Shown here: positions 1 through 8,839 of the stretch, one piece after another | How the letters are laid out: each line of letters starts with the position of its first letter | Numbering within the stretch: the stretch's first letter is position 1 | Origin: Planctomycetota bacterium | GTDB lineage: Bacteria > Planctomycetota > OFTM77 | Reading direction: 5' to 3' | Length of the DNA stretch: 64,000 nucleotides | Assembly: GCA_029260795.1 (NCBI GenBank) | Contig: JAJDCO010000087.1 | Coordinates: forward strand, 62,001-126,000 | Notes under the pieces: generated by a model | What the model saw: the letters and a program-made list of their open reading frames with translations, nothing else | Told to the model about the DNA's origin: nothing | The model's database searches: none | Program-made: the position numbers and the translations under genes

Positions 1-930
1 GTGCGACGGACGCCCGTGTGGCGGTGGCAGGGGCGTGAGATCGCCGAGGCGGTCGGCACCGACACCGAGGTGTGGACCAAGCTCGAGCTGCTCCAGTACA
101 CGGGCAGCTTCAAGCCACGCGGCGCGCTGTGCGTGATGCAGTCGCTCGCACCCGAAGTGCTGGCGCGCGGCGTCACGGCCGTCAGTGCCGGCAACCATGC
201 GATGGCCGTCGCCTATGCGGCGCGAGCGCTCGGCACGACGGCCAAGGTCGTCATGCCGCGAACCGCCAATGCCTTTCGCGTGACCGGGTCGCGCCGATAT
301 GGGGCCGAGGTCGTGCTGAAGGACGATGTCCATCAGGCCTTCGAGGAGGCCCAGCGGATCGCCACCGAGGAGGGACGCACGTTCGTGCATCCCTTCGAAG
401 GGCCCTTGACGGCGCTCGGAACGGCCACCCTCGGAGGAGAGCTCTGCGAGCAGATCGAGGATCTCGATGCCGTGATCGTGCCCATCGGGGGAGGCGGTCT
501 GTGCGCCGGTGTGGCGGCGGCGGTCGGTCAGCTCCAGCCACGGTGCGAGGTCTTTGGTGTCGAGCCGGTGGGAGCCGACTCGATGCATCGTAGCTTCGCC
601 TCAGGAAGACCCGAGTCGATCGACGCCGTGCGAACGATCGCCGACAGCTTGGGTGCGCCGCATGCGGCACCCTACAGCTTCGCCCTTTGCCGACGATTCG
701 TGACCGAGCTCGTCAAGGTCGACGATGACGCGCTGCGCTCTGCGATGGCGATGCTGTTTCGCGAGCTGAAGCTCGTTGCCGAGCCGGCCGGGGCCGCGAC
801 CACGGCGGCACTTCTCGGTCCGCTGCGCGAGCGTCTGGTAGGAAAGCGGGTCGCCCTGATCCTCTGTGGGTCCAACATCGACATCGAGACCTTCGCGCGC
901 CATCTCGGGGAAGCACCGAGCGCCGACTGA
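1..930 (+). CDS. PLP-dependent threonine/serine dehydratase family, 5' end missing
   Basis: A fold-type II PLP enzyme of the threonine dehydratase/serine racemase family, which removes ammonia from Thr or Ser to give the 2-oxo acid. The TGSFKPRGA motif places the cofactor lysine near residue 38, SAGNHAMAVA is the substrate-binding Asn loop, and PIGGGGLCAG is the glycine-rich phosphate cradle. The C-terminal SNID segment also fits the family. There is no ACT-like regulatory domain at the C-terminus, so this resembles the short catabolic or racemase-type forms. The frame is open to base 1, and relatives usually have about 20 more residues before the RRTPV segment, so the true start is probably outside the window. 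Substrate (Thr, Ser or a hydroxy-Asp) cannot be settled from motifs. Confidence 0.88.
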   Translation: MRRTPVWRWQGREIAEAVGTDTEVWTKLELLQYTGSFKPRGALCVMQSLAPEVLARGVTAVSAGNHAMAVAYAARALGTTAKVVMPRTANAFRVTGSRRYGAEVVLKDDVHQAFEEAQRIATEEGRTFVHPFEGPLTALGTATLGGELCEQIEDLDAVIVPIGGGGLCAGVAAAVGQLQPRCEVFGVEPVGADSMHRSFASGRPESIDAVRTIADSLGAPHAAPYSFALCRRFVTELVKVDDDALRSAMAMLFRELKLVAEPAGAATTAALLGPLRERLVGKRVALILCGSNIDIETFARHLGEAPSAD

Positions 931-1152
931 GGGGGTATCGCGTGTCGTCGCTTGCAAGCACCGGGCTTTGTGAAACGATGAGTGCTGGCCTGCTAGCCAT
1001 CTGGCGCCGGGCCCTTGCCGGCTCGAGCTGGAGCTCGTCGGTGTCGCGCTCGTTTTGGAGGAAGGCGAGCAACGGGTGCGGCACGTGCGCTAGGATAGGG
1101 ATTGCGCCATCGCCTCGATGCCGCCCCTTCTCGTCCTCATCCTTCAGAGCCC

Positions 1153-1935
1153 ATGTCCGAGTCCCACTGCCAGACCCGAAGCTTCCTCGCCCGTGACGAG
1201 AACGTCCTCGTGCTGGTCGGAAACTTCGACCCGATCGCTGCCGAGCTCGAGCTCCATGCCCTCTCGAACGGGTTGAGCTACGACGCCTTCGTTCGGCAAG
1301 TGCTCTGCGACGGGCTGATCGCGCTCGGGATGCATCTGGCGGCGCGGCCCGTCGACGAGTACGTCGGCTGGACCGTCAGCGTGCAGGAGCCGGCGATGAA
1401 CCTGTTCTTCACCGGAAGCACCCAAGACGAAGCCCTCGCCGGGCGAGCGTTTCTCGACGAAGCCGAGGTTCGATTGCGCGACCACAACCTCTTCGTGTCG
1501 CAGTCGAGGCGCCCGTCGGCCGAGACCCACGAGTCGTTCGTCGAGGTGGATGGCATCGACGTGTTCGGAATGGTCGAGCACTACTACTCGCAGTCGGAGC
1601 AACGACACGGACGCTTCCTCACCGCCGAGGGTCGCGATGTCATCTTGCTTCAGAGCCTGCCCGACTCGGACGTCGCCTGGCTCCAGAACGTGACCCGCGA
1701 AGAGATCGAGCAGCGGCTGAACGAATCTCGCCTCCAGTTCCTGGCCGAGCGCCACTTTCACTTCCGTTGCGGATGCGACCGCGGTCGCATGTTGGGCATG
1801 CTGAAGGCCGCCTACGGTCCAGATTCGAGCGCGCTCTTCGAAAGCGACGAGACCGTCGAGCTCCAGTGCCGCCGCTGCGGCGCCCGCCTCGATGTCACCG
1901 AGACCGAGTACCAAGAGTACTGCGAGGGCGACTGA
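1153..1935 (+). CDS. hslO: Hsp33-family redox-regulated chaperone
   Basis: A 260-residue protein matching Hsp33, the cytosolic holdase activated by oxidation. The C-terminal zinc/redox switch is plain: C206-x-C208 followed after 30 residues by C239-x-x-C242, the CxC...CxxC arrangement of the family. The middle contains the typical VEHYYSQSEQ stretch of the substrate-binding domain and a TGSTQDEALAG segment. The N-terminal part is divergent. The ATG at 1153 is preferred to an in-frame TTG 51 bases upstream because the intervening residues have no family similarity. It stands alone between the dehydratase and a sigma factor fusion. Under oxidative unfolding stress it would bind unfolded proteins; that role is taken from the family. 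Confidence 0.85.
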   Translation: MSESHCQTRSFLARDENVLVLVGNFDPIAAELELHALSNGLSYDAFVRQVLCDGLIALGMHLAARPVDEYVGWTVSVQEPAMNLFFTGSTQDEALAGRAFLDEAEVRLRDHNLFVSQSRRPSAETHESFVEVDGIDVFGMVEHYYSQSEQRHGRFLTAEGRDVILLQSLPDSDVAWLQNVTREEIEQRLNESRLQFLAERHFHFRCGCDRGRMLGMLKAAYGPDSSALFESDETVELQCRRCGARLDVTETEYQEYCEGD

Positions 1936-2133
1936 GGCACGAGACCCGGAGTGCGTCCGTGGAGCGGACTCTCGTGGACGGATGAGTTGAAGTGACGCGA
2001 CGGAGTCCGCGGAGCTGACGCCCGAGGAAGCCGATCACCCCAAGCGGTCTCCATTCGCTCCCTCGAAGATTTCCGGTCACAATCGGTCCCGAGCGGGAAC
2101 TCTCTTCTCAAACGGTTCCCGTCTGGAGTCTCG

Positions 2134-4986
2134 ATGTCTCAATCCTCACGACAGCTCGATGTCCGGCAAGTCGCTCGTGCGCAGCGCGGTGATCGCGTCG
2201 CCTTCGGCGAGCTCGTCGGGCGCCATGGCGGCGCGCTCTACACACTGGCCGTGGCTTCGACTCCCGCCACCGTCGATGCGGACGACCTCGTTCAGGACGT
2301 GTTCCTGGTAGCGTGGCGCGACCTCGCCAAGCTGGCAGACGCCAGCCGCTTTCAGCCTTGGTTGACCGGGATTCTCCGCCGCCGGGCGGCGAGGCTGCTG
2401 CGCGATCGACGGCGAGATCGTCGCCGGCTCATGGGGCGAGCTACGAGGTTCGGAGGACCGGAATCACTCGACGGGAGCCGCTCAACCTCCGGAGCACTCC
2501 GGAGTGAATCGCCTGACCGTTCATCCGGAGAGCTCGCCGTGGAGCGACAGGAAGCTGCCGATGTCGTTCGTCGTGCAATCGGCTCGTTGCCGATCGATCT
2601 GCGATTGCCGTTGGTGCTCTTCTACTACGAGGGTGAGTCGACGGAAGCTGTCGCCTCGCGGTTGGGGCAGAGCCCGGCCGCAATCCGCAAGCGGCTCGAG
2701 CGAGCACGGCGGCGGCTGCGCGAGCGGTTGCCGACCTGGACGCCGGCGATCGCGGCCTTGCGTCCTTCTCCCGACTTGACCGCCCGCGTTCTGGCAAAGC
2801 TCCCGCCGGTCTCTCCCCCCGTCCCCTCGAGCTCGTCCGTGGCTCCCGCGAGTGTGGGTGCGACCTTCGTTGGAGGATTGATCGTGACTCTCAAGTCGAC
2901 CGCCACTCTCGGCATCGTGCTCGCCGCGCTCGCACTGCTGAGCTGGATCTTCGTCGACGATCTTCTGGTAACGATCGACGAGCCGATGGACGTCTCGAGA
3001 GCGTCGACGGAGACTGCGCTCCACCCTCGAAGTGTCGATGCTTCGCTCGGCTCTCCTGTGGAGACCTCGTCATCCGAGCTCGCGTCTGCGTCCACCCTCG
3101 AACCAAGAGCAACCGCCGCTTCGAAGAGCGCCAGCGCCGTCTGGACGTTGACGATCGTCAGTCGAGCGTCCGGAAAGCCGCTGGCCAATACCCCGGTCGA
3201 GGCAAGGCCCGTCGAAGGCGATCACGGAGCGCAGCGCCGCGAGTCCGACCAGGAAGGCCGGATCGTCTTCGAAGCGATGCCGCAAGTCCCGTGGCACTTT
3301 CGGGCCCTCTCGACGGACACGGTCCTCGTCGGCGTCGAGGACAGCCTCACCGCCCGACCGGCGTCGGGAGGCACTGCGACGCTCGCAGTCGAGGTGCGCT
3401 ACCGCCTCTCCGGGCGATTGATCACGGAGCACACGAGCCAGCCCGTTCCCGACGCTTCCCTCATTGCCGAGCACGAAACCGCGGGCTTGGTCGGCTTGGC
3501 GAGCACGGATGCCGAGGGTCGGTTTCGCGCTCAGCGCTCGCTGCCCCCCGGTCACGCCATCCTGAAAACCTTCATCAAATCAGGCCTGCTCGAGCCACCG
3601 ACCGATCAGTATCTGGAGGTCGGGCGAGTCCTCGTCGGGGCCGAGCCGGCCGATGACGTTACGTTGGTGCACCCTTGGTCGGGAGTGCTGGAAGGCCGCG
3701 TCGCCGATCCTCTCGATCGTCCCGTGGCTGGGGCTCGCGTCGCAGTCGTTCTGGCGAGCTCACCCTACATCTCGCGCAAGAGGCGTGTGTCGGTGCAGCA
3801 GACGCTGACGACGGAGTCGGATGGTGAAGGTCGCTTTCGCTTCGTGCGCCTGCCGCTCAAGCCGGTCGTGCTGTTCGGTTCATCGCCCGGGCACTCGGCC
3901 CGACTGACGAACCCGATCTCCTTCGACTCGGAGGGACGAGCGCAGGTCGCGATCGTTCTCGAGCCAGCGACAGCGCTGCGCGGTCGCGCCATCCTGCCGG
4001 ACGGCTCCCCGGCGGTCGGTGCCCGCATCAGCGCCTACAACGCGCCTGTCTCCTCGCCCGAGTCCGTCGAAGCCGATGAGCAGGGCCGCTTCGTCTTCGA
4101 GGACATCGCACCCGAGTCGTACACGGTGACGGCGCAGCTGAAGGCCTACGAGCCCGTGCACCTTCGAGATGTGGAAGTTGGCGCGGAAGGTCTCGAGGAG
4201 ATCGAGATTCGCTTCCAGGAGCCGGGCCTCTCGATCACGGGCCGGGTCGTGAACGACCTCGGAGAACCAGTGCGGCACGCTCACGTCTCCGCTCAACCCA
4301 ATGGCGCGGAGCCCGGCCCTGGTCTCTCGCGAACGGCTTTCGCGGACGGCGAAGGGAAGTTCGATCTCTTCGGGCTGACGCCGGGTTCGTGGGCGCTTGC
4401 GGTGAGTGGGGACGGCTTTGCCCAATCCGAGAGCTCCGTCTTCCAGGCGGGTAGTACGGATGTCGAGCTGCGCACCCCGGTCGCCCAGGTCACCCTGCGG
4501 ATCCATGTGACGTCGTTTCGAGACGACGAGGCCGTCGCGCACGCGGACGCCTTCATTCAAGGTGGCCTGTCGACCAGCTTTGGGCGTGTCGATGGACAGG
4601 GTGTTCGGGAGATGGCGGTGGTGCCGGGTGAGTATGCGATCGTGACCGGAGCGCCCGGTCACGCGCCGCAGCGCACGCAGGTCGAAGTACGTCCCGAGGA
4701 CCGAGGCACCCGCGAGGTCCAGGTGCGGCTCGACGCCGGGACCCGCGTATCCGGGCGCGTCGTCGATGCCGAGCAGAGCCCGGTCGAGGGCGTGACGGTG
4801 TGCGTCGTCTCCGGAAGCTGGCTTCTCAGGAGCACGGCCATCGCCACGGACGCCGACGGCCGCTTCACGATCGAGGCCCTGCCGGTCACCGGAGGGCGTT
4901 TGGGGATCGCCCCGCCCGGTCAGCTCCACCCGAGCAGCGCGGTGGACGTGGTGCGGGATGTCGAGCCAGTGTTGATCGTGCGGTGA
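2134..4986 (+). CDS. ECF sigma factor fused to TM helix and carboxypeptidase-regulatory-like repeats
   Basis: A 950-residue fusion. Residues about 1-100 form sigma region 2, with DADDLVQDVFLVAW as the region 2.2 signature. Residues about 145-195 are region 4 (GQSPAAIRKRLERARRRLRE helix-turn-helix). A hydrophobic helix follows at about 256-276. From about 330 to the end there are roughly six or seven beta-sandwich repeats with the pattern GRV-D-x-x-x-P-V-x-G-A and D-x-x-GRF-x-F, as in carboxypeptidase regulatory-like/Cna-B-like domains. If the helix crosses the inner membrane, the sigma domains are cytoplasmic and the repeats periplasmic. No anti-sigma gene is adjacent, so the tail may itself restrain the sigma domain or sense a signal. 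The start is an ATG with GGAG a few bases upstream. No frameshift separates the two halves. Confidence 0.85.
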   Translation: MSQSSRQLDVRQVARAQRGDRVAFGELVGRHGGALYTLAVASTPATVDADDLVQDVFLVAWRDLAKLADASRFQPWLTGILRRRAARLLRDRRRDRRRLMGRATRFGGPESLDGSRSTSGALRSESPDRSSGELAVERQEAADVVRRAIGSLPIDLRLPLVLFYYEGESTEAVASRLGQSPAAIRKRLERARRRLRERLPTWTPAIAALRPSPDLTARVLAKLPPVSPPVPSSSSVAPASVGATFVGGLIVTLKSTATLGIVLAALALLSWIFVDDLLVTIDEPMDVSRASTETALHPRSVDASLGSPVETSSSELASASTLEPRATAASKSASAVWTLTIVSRASGKPLANTPVEARPVEGDHGAQRRESDQEGRIVFEAMPQVPWHFRALSTDTVLVGVEDSLTARPASGGTATLAVEVRYRLSGRLITEHTSQPVPDASLIAEHETAGLVGLASTDAEGRFRAQRSLPPGHAILKTFIKSGLLEPPTDQYLEVGRVLVGAEPADDVTLVHPWSGVLEGRVADPLDRPVAGARVAVVLASSPYISRKRRVSVQQTLTTESDGEGRFRFVRLPLKPVVLFGSSPGHSARLTNPISFDSEGRAQVAIVLEPATALRGRAILPDGSPAVGARISAYNAPVSSPESVEADEQGRFVFEDIAPESYTVTAQLKAYEPVHLRDVEVGAEGLEEIEIRFQEPGLSITGRVVNDLGEPVRHAHVSAQPNGAEPGPGLSRTAFADGEGKFDLFGLTPGSWALAVSGDGFAQSESSVFQAGSTDVELRTPVAQVTLRIHVTSFRDDEAVAHADAFIQGGLSTSFGRVDGQGVREMAVVPGEYAIVTGAPGHAPQRTQVEVRPEDRGTREVQVRLDAGTRVSGRVVDAEQSPVEGVTVCVVSGSWLLRSTAIATDADGRFTIEALPVTGGRLGIAPPGQLHPSSAVDVVRDVEPVLIVR

Positions 4987-5021
4987 GCTTCTGAGCGAAA
5001 GACCCACCCCCCCTGGGACCG

Positions 5022-5105
5022 CGGGCGGCCCGCCAGGCGGCCCGCCAGGAGGCCCGCCCGCATCCGGCCGCAAGGCCGGTGGCGCCCCGTCAGGGCGCGG
5101 GTAGC
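5022..5105. repeat. GC-rich hairpin repeat between convergent genes
   Basis: The spacer between two convergent genes holds GGCGGCCCGCCA repeated in tandem, then CCGGCCGCAAGGCCGG and a GCGCCCCGTCAGGGCGC hairpin. The GCGGGCGGCCCGCC core recurs at about 38370, 38485, 45010 and 59328, so it is a dispersed element. It could also act as a bidirectional terminator. No gene seen. Confidence 0.6.
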
Positions 5106-5134
5106 GATCCGTGGGCGAATCGCGACCCGCGCCG

Positions 5135-5470
5135 TCAACGCGAGCGCGGTCGCCATTGATGACGCCTCAAGCTGAGGCGTCCGTCGACGTCGACCTCAAC
5201 ACCTTCCATGGCGAGGCGAGCGCGCTGCTCGTAGTGGGACTCGCTCCCTTCGGGTAGGGAGATGCGCCCGGGTGAGCCGACCACGCGATGCCAGGGCAAT
5301 CGGGCACCGGCTTTGAGCGAGTTCAACGCGTAGCCGACGAGACGTGCGTGACGCGGAAGCCCTGCCAGGTCCGCCACCTGCCCGTAGGTGGCCACACGGC
5401 CCTTGGGGATCCGCCGCACGACCTCGAAGATCCGGCGGTAACGCTCCGACTTCGTGTTGTCCTCGCCCAT
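5135..5470 (-). CDS. Alkyltransferase-like (ATL) DNA repair protein
   Basis: A 111-residue MGMT-family protein. The N-terminal half has the DNA-binding helix-turn-helix (RIPKGRVATYGQVA), and the active-site segment reads PWHRV at residues 59-63 where O6-alkylguanine methyltransferases have PCHRV. Trp-60 replaces the alkyl-acceptor Cys, which defines the alkyltransferase-like proteins. These bind O6-alkylguanine and hand the lesion to nucleotide excision repair rather than removing the alkyl group. The length fits stand-alone ATLs. It lies a few bases downstream of the YjbQ-like gene on the same strand, so the two are probably co-transcribed. The absence of Cys is read directly; the role is from the family. 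Confidence 0.87.
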   Translation of the reverse strand: MGEDNTKSERYRRIFEVVRRIPKGRVATYGQVADLAGLPRHARLVGYALNSLKAGARLPWHRVVGSPGRISLPEGSESHYEQRARLAMEGVEVDVDGRLSLRRHQWRPRSR

Positions 5471-5477
5471 GCTTCCC

Positions 5478-5912
5478 TCAGCCCGAGAGCTCGTCGGCGG
5501 TCAGCCCGAGCACCTTGACGATCACGCGCTTGCGACGCCGTCCGTCGAACTCGCCATAGAAGACCTGCTCCCAGGTGCCGAGGTCGAGCGCGCCGTTCGT
5601 GACCGGCAACGTGACCTGCTGCCCGAGGATCGAGCGCTTCAAGTGCGCGTCGCCATTGTCTTCGCCCGTGAGGTGATGCCGGTAGTCGGGGCGGAAGGGC
5701 GCCAGCTTCTCGAGCCACTCGCGCAGGTCGTGATGCAGGCCGGACTCGTCGTCATTGACGAAGACCGAGGCCGTGATGTGCATGGCCGAGACGAGCGCGA
5801 AGCCGTCGGCGATGCCGCTCCGCGCGACGATCTCGGCCACCCGATCGGTGATGCGGAGGAGCTCGAAGCGCTCGGCGGTCTCGAAGAACAGGTACTCGGT
5901 GTGCGCCTTCAT
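5478..5912 (-). CDS. YjbQ/UPF0047 family protein
   Basis: A 144-residue member of the YjbQ (UPF0047) family, small proteins reported to have weak thiamine phosphate synthase activity and whose main role is unclear. Recognisable signatures are the SAMHITASVFVNDDE segment, the GLHHDLREWL segment and the C-terminal GTWEQVFYGEFDGRR, which carry the conserved His and acidic residues of the family metal site. The ATG at 5912 (MKAHTEYLFF) is chosen because family similarity begins there; the open frame runs 25 residues further upstream without similarity. It is followed after 7 bases by the ATL gene. Confidence 0.85.
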   Translation of the reverse strand: MKAHTEYLFFETAERFELLRITDRVAEIVARSGIADGFALVSAMHITASVFVNDDESGLHHDLREWLEKLAPFRPDYRHHLTGEDNGDAHLKRSILGQQVTLPVTNGALDLGTWEQVFYGEFDGRRRKRVIVKVLGLTADELSG

Positions 5913-6141
5913 GAACGTCGCGATCCGGGTTGCTCGAGGTTCAGGTCCGGTCTCGGAGGTGCCGGGCATGATGCCTCGAAGCGCCACCGGGGAAAAGACT
6001 CGGCCAGCATGATATGCTCACCCTTCCGTGTCGGTGACGAAGAGGCTCCCCGAGCTGCGGTGATTCACCGCGTGCCGAGACGCAGGGCCGAGGCGATGCT
6101 CGGCCTCCCGACCGGGCGATTCCCGCCGACCTGCGAACTCG

Positions 6142-8226
6142 ATGGCCGACTCCGCGATGGAGAACCCGACAACTCCTCCTCCAGCTCAGCCGTCGCCGCA
6201 CCCATTCTTGGGCTACCTCCGCAGCGAGCAGACGCTCTTCCTGCTCTTCGCTCTCGCCGTCGGGATCGGGGGCGGCCTGATCGCCATGGGCTTCACGACT
6301 CTGACCGAGCAGTTCTCTCACCTCGTGTTCCAGCGCGAGGGCTCGATCATCTCCATCGCGAGATCGCTGCCGGCTTGGGCCACGCTCACGGCTCCGGCGC
6401 TCGGCGGGCTCGGAGCCGGGCTGCTCATGGCCTGGACCCGTCGGCGGGCCCGCAGCCAGGTCACCATGGCGACCATCATGGAGGCGGTGACGCTCCGCAA
6501 GGGCTTGCTCAGCCTGAGCAACACGGTGTTGAAAGCGGGCGCTTCGCTATGCGCCATTGCCACGGGTGGCTCGGTCGGTCGCGAAGGACCGATAGTACAG
6601 CTCTCCGCCGCCATCGGGTCGAAGCTCGGCCAGCTGCGCCGGCTGAGCGAGTTCCGAGTGAGGATCCTCGTAGCCTGCGGCGTGGCCGCTGGTCTGGCGG
6701 GCGCCTATCGAACTCCGATCGCGGCCGTGCTCTTCGTGCTCGAGATCGTGGCGGGTGTGCTCGCCGTCGAGATGCTGGGACCCCTCATCATCGCGTCGGT
6801 CGCAGCCTCGGTGGTCGTGACCGCGATCTGGTCGGGCCCGCTCTATGCCGTGCCGGTTTTCCATTTCGTCTCGTCGTGGGAGCTCGTCTTCTACGCCGGT
6901 CTCGGCTTGGCCGCGGGGTTGGTCGGACCGTTCTTCCTGGCCTGCCTGTCACACGGGGCGCGCTTTTCGGACCGCACCCCACTGCCGATTCCCGCTCGGA
7001 CGGCCTTGGGCGGTTTGGCCGTCGGCGCGATCGCTCTCGTGTTGCCCGAGGTCTGGGGCAACGGGTATCCGGTCGTCGATCGCATCCTCAATGACCCGAG
7101 CCCGGCGCTCGGTGGCCTGCTCATCCTGCTCCTCGGCAAGATGCTCGCCACCGTCTTCACCGTCTCCTCGGGCAGCCCCGGAGGCGTCTTCACCCCCACG
7201 ATGGTGCTCGGCGCTGCGCTGGGTGCCAGCGTCGGTTTGCTGTCGAACGTTTGGCTCGGAGATCTGTCGGCGACCACGGGCGCCTACGCGTTGGTCGGGA
7301 TGGCGGCCTTGATCGGGGCCACGACTCACGCGCCGCTCACCGGGGCGGTGCTGGTCATGGAGCTCACCGGCGATTACGAGGTGGTGCTGCCGCTTCTACT
7401 CTCCTGCGGGATCGCGACCCTCGTCGCACGTCGCCTGCGCCCGGACTCGATCTACACTGCCGAGCTCCGGCGACGAGGCGTCGCCTGGGAGGGGAGCCCG
7501 GAGCAGCGACTGCTGCAGACGCTGAAAGCGACGGACATCATGCGGGGCGACGTCGAGCCGTTGTCGGCGAATGCTCCCTTCCAAGCACTGGTCGATCAGT
7601 TCTCGAGCACGCGCGTGCGCGTACTGTACGTCGTCGACTCAGCCGGAATGTACTTGGGCGCTATCGATCTTCACGCGGTGAAGGGGATACTCGAGGCCAG
7701 TGAGCTGGGGCAGCTCCTGATCGCGTCGGAGCTTGCCCAGCCGACTCCGGTCGTCGAGTCTGATGCCACCTTGGCTCTCCTCAACGAACGGCTCTGGTTG
7801 ATCGACAATGGTGAGCTCCCCGTCGTGGACCATGGACGCTTCCTCGGCGTGGTGACGCGGCGCGACCTCCTGGGCGCGATCGACCGAGAGATCCTGCGGC
7901 GTGACTTGTTGGTGGCCCGCTTTGGCTGGCACGATGCGCAGGGTGAGCAGCACACCGATTACGTCGAGCTGCCCGCAGGGCAGCAGATCAGCCGCGTCTC
8001 GGTTCCGGGTTGGATGGCCGGGCGCACGATTCGGGAGCTCGACATTCGTCGACGCTTTGGAGTGAACGTGGTCGCGGTCGTGCGTACCGACACCGAGGGC
8101 AACGAGACGAGACGTTCGGCCGAAGCCGGGAAGCGCTTTGAGCGCGGCGAAGACTTGATCGTGCTCGGAACTCGCGAAGCGCTGAAGGCCTTTCGAGAGG
8201 CCGCACCCATTCCCAAGCGGAAGTGA
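6142..8226 (+). CDS. ClC-type chloride channel/transporter with CBS and TrkA-C-like domains
   Basis: A 694-residue integral membrane protein. Residues about 30-440 form the ClC pore: GSVGREGP at 143-150 carries the external gating Glu-148, and GGVFTP is the third anion-site motif. The usual GSGIP selectivity loop is not recognisable. The residue aligned with the internal proton glutamate (Glu-203 in the E. coli exchanger) is Ile-202 in the segment FVLEI. This suggests a channel or a weakly proton-coupled protein. Residues about 455-580 are a CBS pair and about 610-690 resemble a TrkA-C ligand-binding domain, both cytoplasmic regulatory modules. The gene stands alone and converges on the cupin gene with a 13-base gap. 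Confidence 0.85.
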   Translation: MADSAMENPTTPPPAQPSPHPFLGYLRSEQTLFLLFALAVGIGGGLIAMGFTTLTEQFSHLVFQREGSIISIARSLPAWATLTAPALGGLGAGLLMAWTRRRARSQVTMATIMEAVTLRKGLLSLSNTVLKAGASLCAIATGGSVGREGPIVQLSAAIGSKLGQLRRLSEFRVRILVACGVAAGLAGAYRTPIAAVLFVLEIVAGVLAVEMLGPLIIASVAASVVVTAIWSGPLYAVPVFHFVSSWELVFYAGLGLAAGLVGPFFLACLSHGARFSDRTPLPIPARTALGGLAVGAIALVLPEVWGNGYPVVDRILNDPSPALGGLLILLLGKMLATVFTVSSGSPGGVFTPTMVLGAALGASVGLLSNVWLGDLSATTGAYALVGMAALIGATTHAPLTGAVLVMELTGDYEVVLPLLLSCGIATLVARRLRPDSIYTAELRRRGVAWEGSPEQRLLQTLKATDIMRGDVEPLSANAPFQALVDQFSSTRVRVLYVVDSAGMYLGAIDLHAVKGILEASELGQLLIASELAQPTPVVESDATLALLNERLWLIDNGELPVVDHGRFLGVVTRRDLLGAIDREILRRDLLVARFGWHDAQGEQHTDYVELPAGQQISRVSVPGWMAGRTIRELDIRRRFGVNVVAVVRTDTEGNETRRSAEAGKRFERGEDLIVLGTREALKAFREAAPIPKRK

Positions 8227-8239
8227 GCGGTCTGAGGCG

Positions 8240-8596
8240 TCACACCCGAACGCCACCTGGCCAAAGCACGAGCACCAGGGTCTCACCAGCACCGCGCGGG
8301 CAGTGCTTCGAGCCCGGCGGGAGGTAGACCAGCTCACCTCTTTCGGAGCGGCCGGTCTCGTCCTCGATCGCACCCCGGAGCACGAGGTACATCTCGCCTT
8401 CGACGTGCTCATGGGGCTCGAAAGAGTCGGTGTCGGCGTCGGCCGCGATGCGATAGAGCACGAGACCGGTGTCTCCGTCACGGTGCAGCTTCGCCATCGA
8501 GGAGCCGTTGCCGAAGTCCTTCCAGGTCAGTGCTGCGAGCGCATCGTCATCGAGCTCGAGCCCGAGCCAGGAGGTGAGATTCACGCGAAAGGTCAT
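8240..8596 (-). CDS. ChrR-like cupin protein
   Basis: A 118-residue single-domain cupin. The metal-binding signature is visible: PHEHVEGEMYLVLRG supplies the first His/His/Glu group, and PPGSKHCP supplies the second-motif His. The fold and the WKDFGNGSSMAKLHRD beginning resemble the cupin half of ChrR anti-sigma factors, but the N-terminal sigma-binding zinc domain is absent. It may be a stand-alone metal-dependent sensor or small enzyme. A GGAGA ribosome-binding site precedes the ATG. It is divergent from the large sulfatase-fold gene at 8840. Confidence 0.75.
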   Translation of the reverse strand: MTFRVNLTSWLGLELDDDALAALTWKDFGNGSSMAKLHRDGDTGLVLYRIAADADTDSFEPHEHVEGEMYLVLRGAIEDETGRSERGELVYLPPGSKHCPRGAGETLVLVLWPGGVRV

Positions 8597-8839
8597 GGGG
8601 AGTCTCCGCAGACAGGGGAGCGTTTCGAGGTCGTGCGGATCTCGGAGCCGCGAGGGTATTGTATGCCGACAAAAGCTGGTATCAGTGGGTCGATTCGCCT
8701 TCGAGTCTTTGAAGACACGAGGCGATATGGGGCCGGGCTCACGATGGAGCCTTGATCGACCGATGTCGAATGAGGGGCGGTCGACTCGCGGCGAGATGAC
8801 GAGCCCCCGCTCGCCATACTCTCACTGGGGCTGCTCTCC

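Noticed and set aside
5022..5105. Short proline/glycine-rich coding region in the GC-rich spacer
   Set aside because: The apparent coding pattern (GGPPGGPPGG) is produced by the palindromic repeat itself and has no start or ribosome-binding site.
5454..7094. A 546-codon plus-strand frame across YjbQ and the ClC gene
   Set aside because: It overlaps the YjbQ gene in antisense and the first 950 bases of the ClC gene in another frame; both of those are clear families.
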